The position numbers and the translations under genes are program-made. Under the pieces are notes generated by a model that did not search any database, was not told where the DNA came from, and worked only from the letters and a program-made list of their open reading frames with translations. Below, in pieces: positions 44,545 through 53,979 of a stretch of DNA of 64,000 nucleotides (position 1 is the first letter of the stretch; each line of letters opens with the position of its first letter). Source of the DNA: Pseudomonadota bacterium (lineage in GTDB: Bacteria > Myxococcota_A > UBA9160 > SZUA-336); NCBI GenBank assembly GCA_003247575.1, contig QJZC01000049.1:1-64000 (forward strand), given 5' to 3'.

Positions 44545-45327
44545 ATGCAGCCCCCGCCCCCACCGCTGATCCGAGTCCGCGACCTGGCCGCCGCCTTCGA
44601 CGGGCGCACGATCTTCGAGCACGTCTCCTTCGACGTCGCACGCGGGGAGGTCTGCGTGATTCTCGGCGCCTCGGGCTGCGGCAAGAGCACCCTCCTGAAG
44701 CACATGTTCGGCCTGCTCGAGCCCACGGCGGGCGAGGTCCTGATCCAGGGCCAGAGCCTGACCCACGCGACTCCCTCGCAGCGCAGCGAGCTGATGCGCC
44801 ACTTCGGTGTCATGTATCAGAGCGGAGCGCTGTTCGGATCGATGACTCTGCTCGAGAACGTGAGACTTCCGCTCGAAGAGCTCTCCACCCTACCCGACGA
44901 CGCGATCCATGCGATCGCGCGTTCGAAGCTCAAGCTGGTGGCGCTCGAAGGCTACGAGGGCTACATGCCGGCCGAGATCAGCGGGGGCATGAAGAAGCGA
45001 GCCGCCATCGCCCGAGCCATGGCACTCGACCCCGAGATCCTGTTTCTCGACGAGCCCTCGGCCGGACTCGACCCGATCACCTCCGCCGAACTCGACGATA
45101 CGATCCTCGAGCTCGCGAGAGCCACCGGAGTCACGTTCGTGATCGTGAGCCACGAGCTCGCGAGCATCTACAAGATCGCGGATCACGTGGTCATGCTCGA
45201 CCGCCGTACGCGGACTCTCTGCGCCGAAGGCTCACCCGCAGATCTGCGCGATCATTCCACCGATCCCTGGATCCAGAGCTTCTTTCGGCGGGAAGCGCTG
45301 CACCAGACGACCGAGGTACCCCAATGA
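44545..45327 (+). CDS. mlaF: MlaF-family ABC ATPase
   Basis: A 260-residue ATPase with Walker A GASGCGKST, Q-loop MYQSGALFGSMTLLENV (Mla-type), signature ISGGMKKRAAIARA, Walker B EILFLDEPSAGLDP and the switch His in VIVSHEL. It powers the MlaE permease. A GTG immediately before the ATG at 44545 could also start it. It is 8 bases after mlaE and overlaps mlaD by four bases. Confidence 0.95.
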   Translation: MQPPPPPLIRVRDLAAAFDGRTIFEHVSFDVARGEVCVILGASGCGKSTLLKHMFGLLEPTAGEVLIQGQSLTHATPSQRSELMRHFGVMYQSGALFGSMTLLENVRLPLEELSTLPDDAIHAIARSKLKLVALEGYEGYMPAEISGGMKKRAAIARAMALDPEILFLDEPSAGLDPITSAELDDTILELARATGVTFVIVSHELASIYKIADHVVMLDRRTRTLCAEGSPADLRDHSTDPWIQSFFRREALHQTTEVPQ

Positions 45328-46259
45328 ACGCTCGAGCCAGCTACTTCAAGATCGGCCTCTTCGTACTGGGAGGCATCAGCCTGTTGGTCGCCTTCGTCGC
45401 GCTGCTCGCGGGCGGGCGGCTCTTCTCCCGGGCGCAAACCTTCGAGACCTACCTCGACGAGTCGGTTCAGGGGCTCGACGTGGGTTCGCCCGTCAAGCTG
45501 CGCGGCGTGCCCCTCGGTCGCGTCTCGGGCATCGGCTTGGTCAGCGACTACTACGATCTGCCTGCTGACGCTCAGGCGGAGAACGGCCAGAAGATCGTCG
45601 TGCGGATCGAGGTGCGCACCGGTGGCGGCGACGCGGATACCCAGACCCGCACACTCGCACAGCTGATCGACGGAGGGCTGACCTTGCGCCTCTCCGGCTC
45701 CGCCATCACTGGCATCGCCTACATCGATGCCGAGTTGATTCCCGAGCAGGCGCACAAACCGCTCGATCTCGCTTGGGAGCCCGAGTACCGTGTGATTCCA
45801 TCCGTACCGAGCGCCTTCGAGGAGTTCTCGACGGCGGCCGAGCGGATCCTGGATCGGCTCTCGGAGATGAACGTCGAGAGAGTGCTCGCCAATCTCGACG
45901 TGCTGCTGGTCACCTTGCGCGAGCAGGTCGCGGCGCTCGACGTAAAGGGCTCGCAGAGCCAGATCCAGCTCCTGCTGAGCGAAGTCCGCGAGACCAACGC
46001 TCAAGTGCAGCGCGTGATCGCAAGCGACAACCTGATGGCCTTCGGAGCGGGCGCTCGCTCCGCCGTCGAACGCCTGAACGCGACCTTGGACACCGTCCAG
46101 GGGATCGTCGAGGGCGGCCGCTACGATCTCGGCGTGACGCTCGAGAATCTGCGCGTAGCCTCGGAGAACGTGCGCGACCTCACGGAGACCGCACGCTCGT
46201 ACCCATCTCTCATGATCCTGGGCGAGCCGCCGGCTCCGAGCGCGGTCTCGGCTGAGTGA
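45324..46259 (+). CDS. mlaD: MlaD-like MCE-domain substrate-binding protein
   Basis: A 311-residue protein anchored by one N-terminal TM helix (FKIGLFVLGGISLLVAFVALLAGG). The MCE domain follows (ETYLDESVQGLDVGSPVKLRGVPLGRVSGIGL, TRTLAQLIDGGLTLRLSG) and then a long helical region of about 150 residues that could form the hydrophobic channel or a needle. MCE proteins hexamerise on the permease and carry lipids across the periplasm. It overlaps mlaF and the next lipoprotein gene by four bases each. Confidence 0.93.
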   Translation: MNARASYFKIGLFVLGGISLLVAFVALLAGGRLFSRAQTFETYLDESVQGLDVGSPVKLRGVPLGRVSGIGLVSDYYDLPADAQAENGQKIVVRIEVRTGGGDADTQTRTLAQLIDGGLTLRLSGSAITGIAYIDAELIPEQAHKPLDLAWEPEYRVIPSVPSAFEEFSTAAERILDRLSEMNVERVLANLDVLLVTLREQVAALDVKGSQSQIQLLLSEVRETNAQVQRVIASDNLMAFGAGARSAVERLNATLDTVQGIVEGGRYDLGVTLENLRVASENVRDLTETARSYPSLMILGEPPAPSAVSAE

Positions 46260-46972
46260 GAGCGCGGCCCACGAAGGCGCGCATGGAGCGCGCAGGCCGG
46301 AGTCGCGCGCTCGCGCTCGCCGCGGCACTGCTCGTCGCGCCGTCCCTCTCGGGATGCGTGCCGGACCTCAGCAAGCCGTTCCCGCGAAAGACCGTCTATG
46401 CGCTGACCTTCGAACGTCCGTCCGTTGCAGCGCGCCCGCAAGGCGCGGCTTCGGCGACCCTCCTCGCGACCGAGGTGCCGCCCACCTCGCCAGCCAACGA
46501 CCGGCGCGCGCTTCGTGTCATGCGCGTGCGCACGGCCCCACTGTTCGAACGCAAGGGGCTCGTCTATCGCACCGGCGAGGAAACCTATGAAAGCGACTTC
46601 TACCGGGAGTACTACGCTCCACCAGGGATCGTGCTTCATGAAGCGCTGGTGGGCTGGCTCGAGCAGTCCCAGATCGCCAGCGACATCCTGAGCGGTGGGG
46701 AGATGGAGCCCGCAGACTGGCTGCTCGAGGTCCGCATCGACGAGCTCTACTTCGACTTGCGCGAGCCGAGCCAGCCGAGCGCGCACCTCGGACTGAGCCT
46801 CACCCTGCGCAATGCCCGCAGTGCTGCAAGCGATCCGGCGCTCCGGCGACGCTATGCGCTGACCCGTGCGGCTGCCTCACGCAAGGCGGACGCGCTCGTA
46901 CGCGCTCTCGAAGAAGCAGTGAGCGAGACGCTCGGACAGATCGAGGCCGACCTGCGCCCCAGTTTGGAGTGA
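46256..46972 (+). CDS. PqiC/ABC-transport-auxiliary lipoprotein
   Basis: A 238-residue lipoprotein with signal ending in the lipobox LSGC near residue 34. The rest matches the ABC-type transport auxiliary lipoprotein family (PqiC-like): YALTFERP, LRVMRVRTAPLFERKGLVYRTGEETYESDFYREYYAPPGIVLHEALVGWLEQS. It likely sits in the outer membrane as the acceptor of the Mla/MCE system. The GTG at 46256 overlaps the mlaD stop (GTGA); an ATG at 46283 gives a shorter n-region. Confidence 0.88.
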   Translation: MRARPTKARMERAGRSRALALAAALLVAPSLSGCVPDLSKPFPRKTVYALTFERPSVAARPQGAASATLLATEVPPTSPANDRRALRVMRVRTAPLFERKGLVYRTGEETYESDFYREYYAPPGIVLHEALVGWLEQSQIASDILSGGEMEPADWLLEVRIDELYFDLREPSQPSAHLGLSLTLRNARSAASDPALRRRYALTRAAASRKADALVRALEEAVSETLGQIEADLRPSLE

Positions 46973-47050
46973 GCTACGAGCTCATTGCGGCCTCTGGGAT
47001 CCCACCCCCACAGACCAGAGGGGAGTCTCTATACTTCGGCCATCCCATCC

Positions 47051-47066
47051 GGCCCTTGGAAGGGCC
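47051..47066 (+). repeat. Hairpin upstream of the ACP gene
   Basis: GGCCCT-TGGA-AGGGCC forms a perfect 6-bp stem with a four-base loop, in the gap between the Mla lipoprotein and the acyl carrier protein. TATACT at 47030-47035, just before it, could be a -10 box, but no clear -35 is seen. It may separate the two operons. Confidence 0.35.
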
Positions 47067-47126
47067 ATCTGGAAGGGCACGCGCCGAGGCGAATCCGAAG
47101 GCAGGCCAGAGCGCAGGTAAGGAGCC

Positions 47127-47375
47127 ATGGAAAGCAGCGAGATCTACCGGCGGCTGACGCCCATCTTCCAAGACATCCTCGACGACGACGACCTCGTCCC
47201 CAGCGCGGATCTCACCGCACACGACGTTCCCGAATGGGATAGCCTGCGCCACATCCGTTTGATCGTCACGGTGGAGCGCGAGCTCGAGGTCAAGTTCACT
47301 ACGCCCGAAATCTCGGCGCTCGAGAACGTGGGCCAGTTCGTCGAACTGATTCAGTCGAAGCTCACCCGTGCCTGA
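47127..47375 (+). CDS. Acyl carrier protein
   Basis: An 82-residue acidic helical protein with the phosphopantetheine site EWDSLRHIRLIVTVERELEVKF; the modified Ser is residue 39. It is shaped like stand-alone ACPs of specialised pathways (DSL followed by basic residues) rather than the fatty-acid ACP. AAGGAG is 5 bases upstream. It is the first gene of ACP-MaoC-SDR-FkbH-MBOAT and probably carries the acyl unit for the whole pathway. Confidence 0.93.
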   Translation: MESSEIYRRLTPIFQDILDDDDLVPSADLTAHDVPEWDSLRHIRLIVTVERELEVKFTTPEISALENVGQFVELIQSKLTRA

Positions 47376-47808
47376 GCTCGCGGCAAACTCCCGTGCCGAT
47401 GTGCACGCTCTGTCCGGGCTGGCCGCTGGCACTCGTTACGCCTTCGAGTTCGCGATCAGCGACCAGCAGATGACGGCATTCGCCGAGCTGGCCGGCGACT
47501 GCAATCCACTCCACGTCGATCGGGAGTTCGCGCGTGCGCGCGGGTACGCGGGCCCCGTGGTCTACGGCGGGCTACTGATCGCTCAGGTTTCGCGCATGAT
47601 CGGCATGCACTTGCCCGGCAGGGACGCGATCTGGACGAGGCTCGAGATCGACTTCCGCGCACCGCTCTACGTCGGTGAGGTCGCCCGTATCGAAGCCGAG
47701 GTCTCGCACTGCTCCGAGGCCGTCCGCGCACTCGAGCTAAGCATCCGCATCGTGCGCGGATCCCAGGTCCTCGCCCAGGGAGAAGCGAGTGTGAGCCTCT
47801 CGCAGTGA
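47368..47808 (+). CDS. MaoC-like (R)-hydratase/dehydratase
   Basis: A 146-residue single hot-dog domain protein. The catalytic motif AELAGDCNPLHVDREFAR contains the Asp-His pair of MaoC/(R)-enoyl hydratases, followed by GYAGPVVYGGLLIAQVSRM. It would hydrate or dehydrate an acyl thioester, here presumably on the neighbouring ACP. The GTG start overlaps the ACP gene by 8 bases, indicating coupling. Confidence 0.9.
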   Translation: MPELAANSRADVHALSGLAAGTRYAFEFAISDQQMTAFAELAGDCNPLHVDREFARARGYAGPVVYGGLLIAQVSRMIGMHLPGRDAIWTRLEIDFRAPLYVGEVARIEAEVSHCSEAVRALELSIRIVRGSQVLAQGEASVSLSQ

Positions 47809-48569
47809 AGCCCTTGGTGCTGGTGTGCGGAGGAAGCGGGGGCATCGGCTCCGCCGTATGTCGCGCACTCCACGCGCGCGAGTTCATTCCCATCGTGGGC
47901 TACGCGCACGCGCGCGATACGGCGCACGAACTGGCCGAGCGCTGTGAGGGACACGCCCTCGAGCTCGATCTGACCCGGAGCCGATCGATCGATGCGGCCA
48001 CGGATCAGCTGGCGACACTCGAAGCCTCGCAGGAGCTCGCGCTCGAGGCGGTCGTGCTGGCGGCAACGGGCCCGCTCGAGCTGGCGCCGATCGGCAGGCT
48101 CTCCGCGCGCGACCTCGAACACCAGTGGACGGTTCATGTCGCGGGACCGCACGAACTGCTCACCCAGCTGATGCGCCGCTGCCTGCGGAAGCGACGCCGC
48201 GGAACCCTCGTGGGAGTTCTGAGTGAGGCCATGGGTGGCGACGAGCGACCCGCCACTCCCACCATGGGAGCCTACGCAATCGCGAAGCACGGCCTGCGCG
48301 GCCTGCTCGCCGCCTTTGCCGGTGACTACCCTTGGCTCCGCGTGCGTTGCGTCTCTCCCGGATTTACGCGCACGCCCCTGCTCGATGCATTCGACGCCCG
48401 CTTCCTGGAACAGCTCGAAGGACGCAATCGGTTCGCGACTCCCGAGGAAGTCGCCGCGACCATCGTGGCGCAGCTGCCGAACTTCTCGCCGGCAGCCAGC
48501 ACGACGCCGCAGGCTGCAGAAGTCGAGAGCCATGCCGCGCTCCACTGGAGACGGGAACCTCGCGCATGA
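47805..48569 (+). CDS. Short-chain dehydrogenase/reductase
   Basis: A 254-residue SDR with NAD(P)-binding motif GGSGGIGSAVCRAL at the N-terminus, an active-site Ser in VGVLSEAMGG and the catalytic YAIAK (YxxxK) around residue 155, then VRCVSPGFTRTPLL. Probably a 3-oxoacyl-ACP or related reductase for this pathway. The GTG start overlaps the MaoC stop by four bases, and the stop overlaps the FkbH start. Confidence 0.9.
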   Translation: MKPLVLVCGGSGGIGSAVCRALHAREFIPIVGYAHARDTAHELAERCEGHALELDLTRSRSIDAATDQLATLEASQELALEAVVLAATGPLELAPIGRLSARDLEHQWTVHVAGPHELLTQLMRRCLRKRRRGTLVGVLSEAMGGDERPATPTMGAYAIAKHGLRGLLAAFAGDYPWLRVRCVSPGFTRTPLLDAFDARFLEQLEGRNRFATPEEVAATIVAQLPNFSPAASTTPQAAEVESHAALHWRREPRA

Positions 48570-50539
48570 CCCACGCACTGCTCACCGATCTCGCCTGGCT
48601 CCCCGCCCCGCCCCTGGACTTCAAAGCTCGGGTGCGCGAGCTCTCACCGGAAACACCAGACCTGGGTCAGCGCCTGCGCCAGCTCGCCACGCATACGCTC
48701 GACCTCAACCAGCTGACCCGCCTGGCGAAGCGGGTGCGCGAGCTGCGCACCGAACGCGCGTCGCTGTCCCCACTCGCGCCCCTGCGCCTGGGACTGCTCA
48801 GCAACGCGACCACGCAACTCGTCGGTCCCGCGCTCGAGGCGAGCGCGGCCCGCCACGGACTCGATCTCGAGGTGATCGAGGCTCCCTTCGACCAGGTAAT
48901 GCAAACAGCACTCGACCCGGGCTCGGCGTTCCAACGGGCCCGGCCCGACGTGGTACTGCTCGCTCTGGACCTGCGCGGCGTGTCGCTCGTCTCTGATCCG
49001 GCCTCACTCGATCCAGGTCACGCTCACGACGTGGTGCTGGGCGCACTCGATGAGCTGGATACGATTCGCAGTGGAATTCGCGCAGGCTGCGGCGCACCCT
49101 GCATCGTGCAGACCTTGGCTCGCCCGCCGGAGGCGGAGTTCGGACACCTCGACCTACGCACCGCCGGAACGCGGCGACAGCTGGTCGAGGCCTGGAATCG
49201 AAGCCTCTGCGAGCGACTCCACAAGAGCGGCGACCTCGTACTGGACGTCGCTGCGATTGCCGAATCGGTCGGGCTCGCCGAGTGGCACGATCCCGTCCAG
49301 TGGCACCTTGCCAAACTGCCGTTCGCGCAGCGCTACGTCCCGCTCTACGCGGACCACGTCGCGCGCGTCCTCGCCGCAATGCGGGGCAGGTCGCGCCGCT
49401 GTCTCGTGCTGGACCTCGACAATACCTTGTGGGGCGGTGTAGTCGCCGATGACGGCCTCGACAACCTCGTCCTCGGTCAAGGCGACCCGACGGGCGAAGC
49501 CTTCCTCTCGGTACAGGAAACAGCGCTGGCGCTGCGCGCGCGCGGTATCGTGCTGGCCGTTTGCTCGAAGAACAGCGACGCCAATGCGATCCTCCCCTTC
49601 CGCGAGCATCCCGACATGCGCCTCCGCGAACAACACATATCCGTGTTTCAAGCCAACTTCGAGGACAAGGCCAGCAATCTGAAGGCCATCGCCGATGCGC
49701 TCGACCTGGGCGTCGATTCCCTCGTCCTGCTCGACGACAATCCGGCCGAGCGAGCGCAGGTGCGGGCCGCGCTTCCGGAGGTCGGCGTGCCCGAGCTACC
49801 GCCGGATCCCGCGTACTACGCGCGCACCCTGCTCGCAGCCGGCTACTTCGAGACCACGTCGTTCTCGGACGAAGATCGAGAGCGCGCCCAGATGTACGAG
49901 GCCAATGCGCGCCGGGTCGCGGTTCGCGAGCGGGTGGCCGATCTCGAGAGCTACCTGACGAGCCTGGAGATGGAGATCGACTTTCGCCCATTCGACGAGG
50001 TCGGTCGTGAGCGCATTGCTCAGCTGGTCAACAAGTCCAACCAGTTCAACCTCACGACGCGGCGTCGCTCGCCCAGTGAGATCGAACAGCTGGAACGAGA
50101 TCGGCGCTACGCGACATGGCAGATCCGACTGCGCGACCGTTTCGGCGACAACGGCATGATCAGCGTCGTCGTCTGCGACACGCGTCCGACCGGCGTCGCT
50201 CGAGCCGCCGACGCCCCGGCCTGGTCGATCGACACCTGGCTGATGAGCTGCCGCGTGCTCGGACGTCGCGTAGAGGAAGCCGTGCTCGCCGAGCTCGTGC
50301 GTGCCGCGCAAGAGCAACACGCTCGCCGGCTGCTCGGCGTGTACGTCCCGACCGAGCGCAATCTCTTGGTAGAGGATCACTATTCGAAGCTCGGATTCCG
50401 CGAGCTCAAGCGCGATCCCGCGACGGGAGCCACCACCTGGTCGCTCGATCTGGCCGACTACGTACCGATCCGCTTGCCGATGCGGGTCGCCTACGCGGGT
50501 GTCCCATCGAGCGAGCTCGCCCGCAACGTGGACGAGTAG
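48566..50539 (+). CDS. FkbH-type HAD-IIIC/GNAT protein
   Basis: A 657-residue FkbH homologue. An N-terminal SGNH-like region of about 280 residues is followed by the HAD-IIIC domain with CLVLDLDNTLWGGVVADDG near residue 284 and LDDNPAERAQVRAALPEV. The C-terminal GNAT-like domain has FGDNGMISVVVCD and IDTWLMSCRVLGRRVEEAVLAELV. Characterised FkbH-like enzymes dephosphorylate 1,3-bisphosphoglycerate and load the glyceryl group onto an ACP. The ATG at 48566 overlaps the SDR stop (ATGA). This makes glyceryl-ACP, or a close relative, the likely product here. Confidence 0.92.
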   Translation: MTHALLTDLAWLPAPPLDFKARVRELSPETPDLGQRLRQLATHTLDLNQLTRLAKRVRELRTERASLSPLAPLRLGLLSNATTQLVGPALEASAARHGLDLEVIEAPFDQVMQTALDPGSAFQRARPDVVLLALDLRGVSLVSDPASLDPGHAHDVVLGALDELDTIRSGIRAGCGAPCIVQTLARPPEAEFGHLDLRTAGTRRQLVEAWNRSLCERLHKSGDLVLDVAAIAESVGLAEWHDPVQWHLAKLPFAQRYVPLYADHVARVLAAMRGRSRRCLVLDLDNTLWGGVVADDGLDNLVLGQGDPTGEAFLSVQETALALRARGIVLAVCSKNSDANAILPFREHPDMRLREQHISVFQANFEDKASNLKAIADALDLGVDSLVLLDDNPAERAQVRAALPEVGVPELPPDPAYYARTLLAAGYFETTSFSDEDRERAQMYEANARRVAVRERVADLESYLTSLEMEIDFRPFDEVGRERIAQLVNKSNQFNLTTRRRSPSEIEQLERDRRYATWQIRLRDRFGDNGMISVVVCDTRPTGVARAADAPAWSIDTWLMSCRVLGRRVEEAVLAELVRAAQEQHARRLLGVYVPTERNLLVEDHYSKLGFRELKRDPATGATTWSLDLADYVPIRLPMRVAYAGVPSSELARNVDE

Positions 50540-50546
50540 CCTCCCC

Positions 50547-52100
50547 ATGGCCCTCGCATCGTACGACTTCCTGCTCGGCCTGTTCCCGCTGTCCTTGCTA
50601 CTCGTCCACGTTGCCGCCCGCATCGGTCAGCCGACGCATAGCTCGGCCCGAGGGCGTCAGCTGGCGCTGCTCGTCGTATCGCTCGTCTTCTGCCTGGCCG
50701 GTGGAGCCGCATCGCTCGTCTACCTGGTCGGCTCGTCCGCGTTCACGTTCGGACTCAGCCGCGTCATCGAGCGCGCGTCGACCTCGCAGCGCCCCACGGG
50801 CCTTCTGCTCAGCCTGGGGATCGGGGGGAACCTTCTCGGGCTGGCGTGCTTCAAGTACAGCACGTTCGTCTCGGAGAACATCGAGCTCTTGTTCGATTCT
50901 CCGATCGACCTCCCCAGCCTCGCGCTACCCCTAGGCATCTCCTTCATCACGTTCCAGCAGCTGAGCTATCTCGTGGATGCGTCGCGCGGCGCGACGCGCG
51001 ACTACGACTGGCTCGACTATGGAAGCTTTGTCTCCTTCTTCCCCAAGCTGGTGGCTGGCCCACTCGCAGACGCCAAACCGCTGATCGGGCAGCTTCGCGC
51101 CCCACGAGCAGCGGAGGCCAAGACCCATGATCTGGGTCTGGGCCTCACCCTGCTCGTGGCTGGGCTCTTCAAGAAGGTGATGATCGCCGACGAGCTCGGT
51201 GAATGCGCCGATCCCATCTTCGCTGCGGCCGCGAGCGGCGCACCGCTCGCTACGGCCGACGCCTGGTTCGGTGCGCTCGCCTATACCCTGCAGATCTACT
51301 TCGACTTCTCCGGCTACTCCGACATGGCGATCGGCGCCGCACGCACCCTGGGCGTACGCCTGCCCCAGAACTTCGACTCGCCCTATCAGGCAATCAACAT
51401 CGCCGACTTCTGGCGCCGCTGGCACATCACGTTGGGGCGATTCCTGACCCGCCAGCTCTACACTCCGATCGCAACGCCGCTCACCCGTCGGGCATTCGCG
51501 CGCGGCGCCGGCGGGGCGCAGATCTTCCTCACGACCGTGGCGGCTCCCACCCTCGTGACGTTCGCACTCGCGGGCTTGTGGCACGGCGCCGGCTGGACCT
51601 TCGTCTGCTTCGGCCTGCTTCATGGCATCTACCTGACCTCACAGGAAGGGTGGCGTGAGCTGCGGCGTCACTGGCTCGGCAAGCCCGCGCCCTCGCGCGT
51701 ACGCGATCTCGGGTCCTGGGCGCTCACGTTCATGGCAGTGCTCGTCGCCTTCGTATTCTTTCGGGCGGGCTCGGTCGCCGAAGCGCTGCATCTGCTCAGC
51801 TCGATGGTCGGACTTGCAAATCTCCAGGACCCTGGCGCGCCCTCGCTAGAGCTCCTCACTGCGCGGCGCGACATGCTCCTCTTGCTGGCGACAGCGCCCA
51901 TCGCTTGGCTCTGCCCCAATGTCGCTCAGCTCTTGCGCGAACACGGACCGACACTCGAGCCTGCGCGGAGCTCGACGCCACTCGGAACGTCCTGGAGCCT
52001 GATGCCAAGTCCCATGCTGGCACTGATCACCGCACTCGTCGCCATCGCATCGATCACCGCACTCGGCGAAGCAAGCGGGTTCATCTACTACCAGTTCTGA
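50547..52100 (+). CDS. MBOAT-family O-acyltransferase
   Basis: A 517-residue polytopic membrane acyltransferase. Hallmarks are LGISFITFQQLSYLVDASRG, FFPKLVAGPL, LQIYFDFSGYSDMAIGAARTLG, FDSPYQAINIADFWRRWHITLGRFL and the catalytic His in LAGLWHGAGWTFVCFGLLHG near residue 346. It is of the DltB/AlgI type, which moves acyl groups across the membrane onto polysaccharides or teichoic acids. As the last gene of the ACP-FkbH set it likely uses the ACP-bound acyl group. The ATG at 50547 lies 7 bases after the FkbH stop. Confidence 0.92.
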   Translation: MALASYDFLLGLFPLSLLLVHVAARIGQPTHSSARGRQLALLVVSLVFCLAGGAASLVYLVGSSAFTFGLSRVIERASTSQRPTGLLLSLGIGGNLLGLACFKYSTFVSENIELLFDSPIDLPSLALPLGISFITFQQLSYLVDASRGATRDYDWLDYGSFVSFFPKLVAGPLADAKPLIGQLRAPRAAEAKTHDLGLGLTLLVAGLFKKVMIADELGECADPIFAAAASGAPLATADAWFGALAYTLQIYFDFSGYSDMAIGAARTLGVRLPQNFDSPYQAINIADFWRRWHITLGRFLTRQLYTPIATPLTRRAFARGAGGAQIFLTTVAAPTLVTFALAGLWHGAGWTFVCFGLLHGIYLTSQEGWRELRRHWLGKPAPSRVRDLGSWALTFMAVLVAFVFFRAGSVAEALHLLSSMVGLANLQDPGAPSLELLTARRDMLLLLATAPIAWLCPNVAQLLREHGPTLEPARSSTPLGTSWSLMPSPMLALITALVAIASITALGEASGFIYYQF

Positions 52101-52267
52101 GTTCGCCGACCACTCGAGCCGCGCCGAGACTTCTCCACCAGCGACTCGTCGCGCGGGCTCGACGCTCGTCCAGTCGAGCTGCGCCCACCCAGCAAAGCGT
52201 TGCTCACAACATTGCGTTATCGGGTAAGATCGGAGTCGGTACCACCACCCGTGGGAGCAAGCATACG

Positions 52268-53860
52268 ATGTCGATCGCGCCGACTCCTCCATTTCGTACC
52301 GCACTCGACGCCCGCCGCGTTGGCATGTCGGTGGCCTTCACGGCGAGTCGATCGCCGACCCATCCGGCCATCCTCTCCGAGCATGGCGATCGCAGCTACG
52401 CCGAGCTCAACTCCAATGCCAACAAGCTCGTGAGAGTCCTACGCGCCAATGGCCTCGGCGCCGGAGATGCGGTCGCGCTCATGTGCGGCAATCGCGCTGA
52501 GTTCGCAGAGGCGTATGCCGCCGCACTGCGCGCGGGCATGCGGCTGACTCCCATCAACTGGCACCTCCAGGCCGACGAGGCGGGCTACATCGTCGACAAC
52601 TGCGAAGCCAAGGCGTTCGTCGCCGATGCGCGTATCGGCGACGTTGCGCGCGCAGCTGCGGCCCTCGCCCCCAAGGCGGGCTTGCGGCTGGCCATCGGGG
52701 GATCGATTCCCGGCTTTGCCTCGTACGATGTCGAGCTCGCGCGACACTCCGGCGACGACATCGACGAGCCTTCGCTCGGCGGCACCATGCTGTACACGTC
52801 GGGCACCACGGGACGTCCGAAAGGAGTGCGACGTCCGCGGGCGGCGCCCGCCGCTGCGGGCGGAGACCGCACCGCACCAGACCGCGCGCACCCACTGCGG
52901 CACCAGAGCTCCGTCGTGCTCTGCACCGGACCGCTCTATCACGCTGCACCGCTGGCCTTCAACCTGACCCTTCCCCTGTTGGCGGGCGCAACCATCGTGA
53001 TGATGGACCACTGGGGTGCAGACAAGACGCTCCAGCTGATCGAGCAGCACCGCGTTACGCACTCGCACATGGTCTCCACGATGTTCCAGCGCCTGCTGGC
53101 CCTACCGGAGGAGCAGCGCCTCCGCTTCGATCTGCGCTCCCTGGAGCGGGTCGATCACGGTGCCGCTCCTACTCCGGTACATGTGAAGCAGGCGATCCTC
53201 GACTGGTGGGGTCCCGTGCTCTACGAGTACTACGCGGGCACCGAGGGCGGAGGAACCTCGATCGGCCCCGAGGAATGGCTGGCGAAGCCAGGCAGCGTGG
53301 GCCGAGTCACGCGAGGCCGCGAGCTCAGCATCCTGGACGATCACGGGAACCCCGTGCCGGAAAATCAGGTAGGCGCCGTGTACTTCTCGAGCCCGAGCGA
53401 GGGAGCCTTCGAATACTTTGGTGACGAGGAGAAGACTCGCAATGCCTACCGAGGGGATGCCTTCACACTGGGCGACCGGGGCTACGTCGACGAGGACGGC
53501 TACCTCTTCCTGACCGGTCGCACTTCGGAGCTCATCATCTCGGGCGGGGTCAACATCTACCCCGCAGAGGTCGACGCCGTCCTGCTGATGCATCCCTCCG
53601 TCGCCGATGTCGGGACGGTGGGAGTTCCGAACGACGAGTTCGGCGAGGAAGTGAAGGCGGTCGTCGAGCTCGAGCCCGGCACCCCGGCCTCGAATGAGCT
53701 CGCCGCCGCACTGATCGAGTTCTGTCGCTCGCATCTGGCTCATTTCAAGTGCCCGCGAAGCGTCGATTTCGTGACGACCTTGCCGCGCAGCGATGCGGGC
53801 AAGGTGATGCGGCGGCAAGTCCGCGCTCCCTACTGGGAGGGACGCGCCCGCGAGATCTAG
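52268..53860 (+). CDS. Acyl-CoA synthetase (AMP-forming)
   Basis: A 530-residue adenylate-forming ligase. [15 protein letters not shown] near residue 180 is the P-loop, [11 protein letters not shown] is the adenine motif, [36 protein letters not shown] is the hinge, and [15 protein letters not shown] carries the catalytic Lys. It differs clearly from the synthetase at 7.8 kb (YAGTEGGG versus YGMTEST). The ATG at 52268 has GGGAG about 11 bases upstream; longer in-frame starts lie inside the MBOAT gene. It could supply or activate acyl groups for nearby pathways. Confidence 0.92.
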   Translation: [530 protein letters not shown]

Positions 53861-53868
53861 TACACGGG

Positions 53869-53887
53869 GCGGGCCCGGCCGGCCCGC
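53869..53887. terminator. GC hairpin after the acyl-CoA synthetase
   Basis: GCGGGCC pairs with GGCCCGC around a five-base loop, 9 bases after the stop codon. There is only a two-T tract after it, so it is a weak intrinsic terminator candidate. Confidence 0.45.
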
Positions 53888-53979
53888 TTCGAGATCTGCC
53901 CGGCCGCTGATCGCAGCTCATGCGCGGTAGGCCGCAATGACATCCAAGAACTAGCCATTATCGATGAAAGGACATCCTC

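Noticed and set aside
51905-52267. Upstream extension of the acyl-CoA synthetase into the MBOAT gene
   Set aside because: The extension lacks family sequence and overlaps a well supported gene in another frame.
52800-52930. The [11 protein letters not shown] stretch after the synthetase P-loop as a frameshift or insertion
   Set aside because: The frame is intact on both sides and the length fits related enzymes with an Ala-rich loop here.
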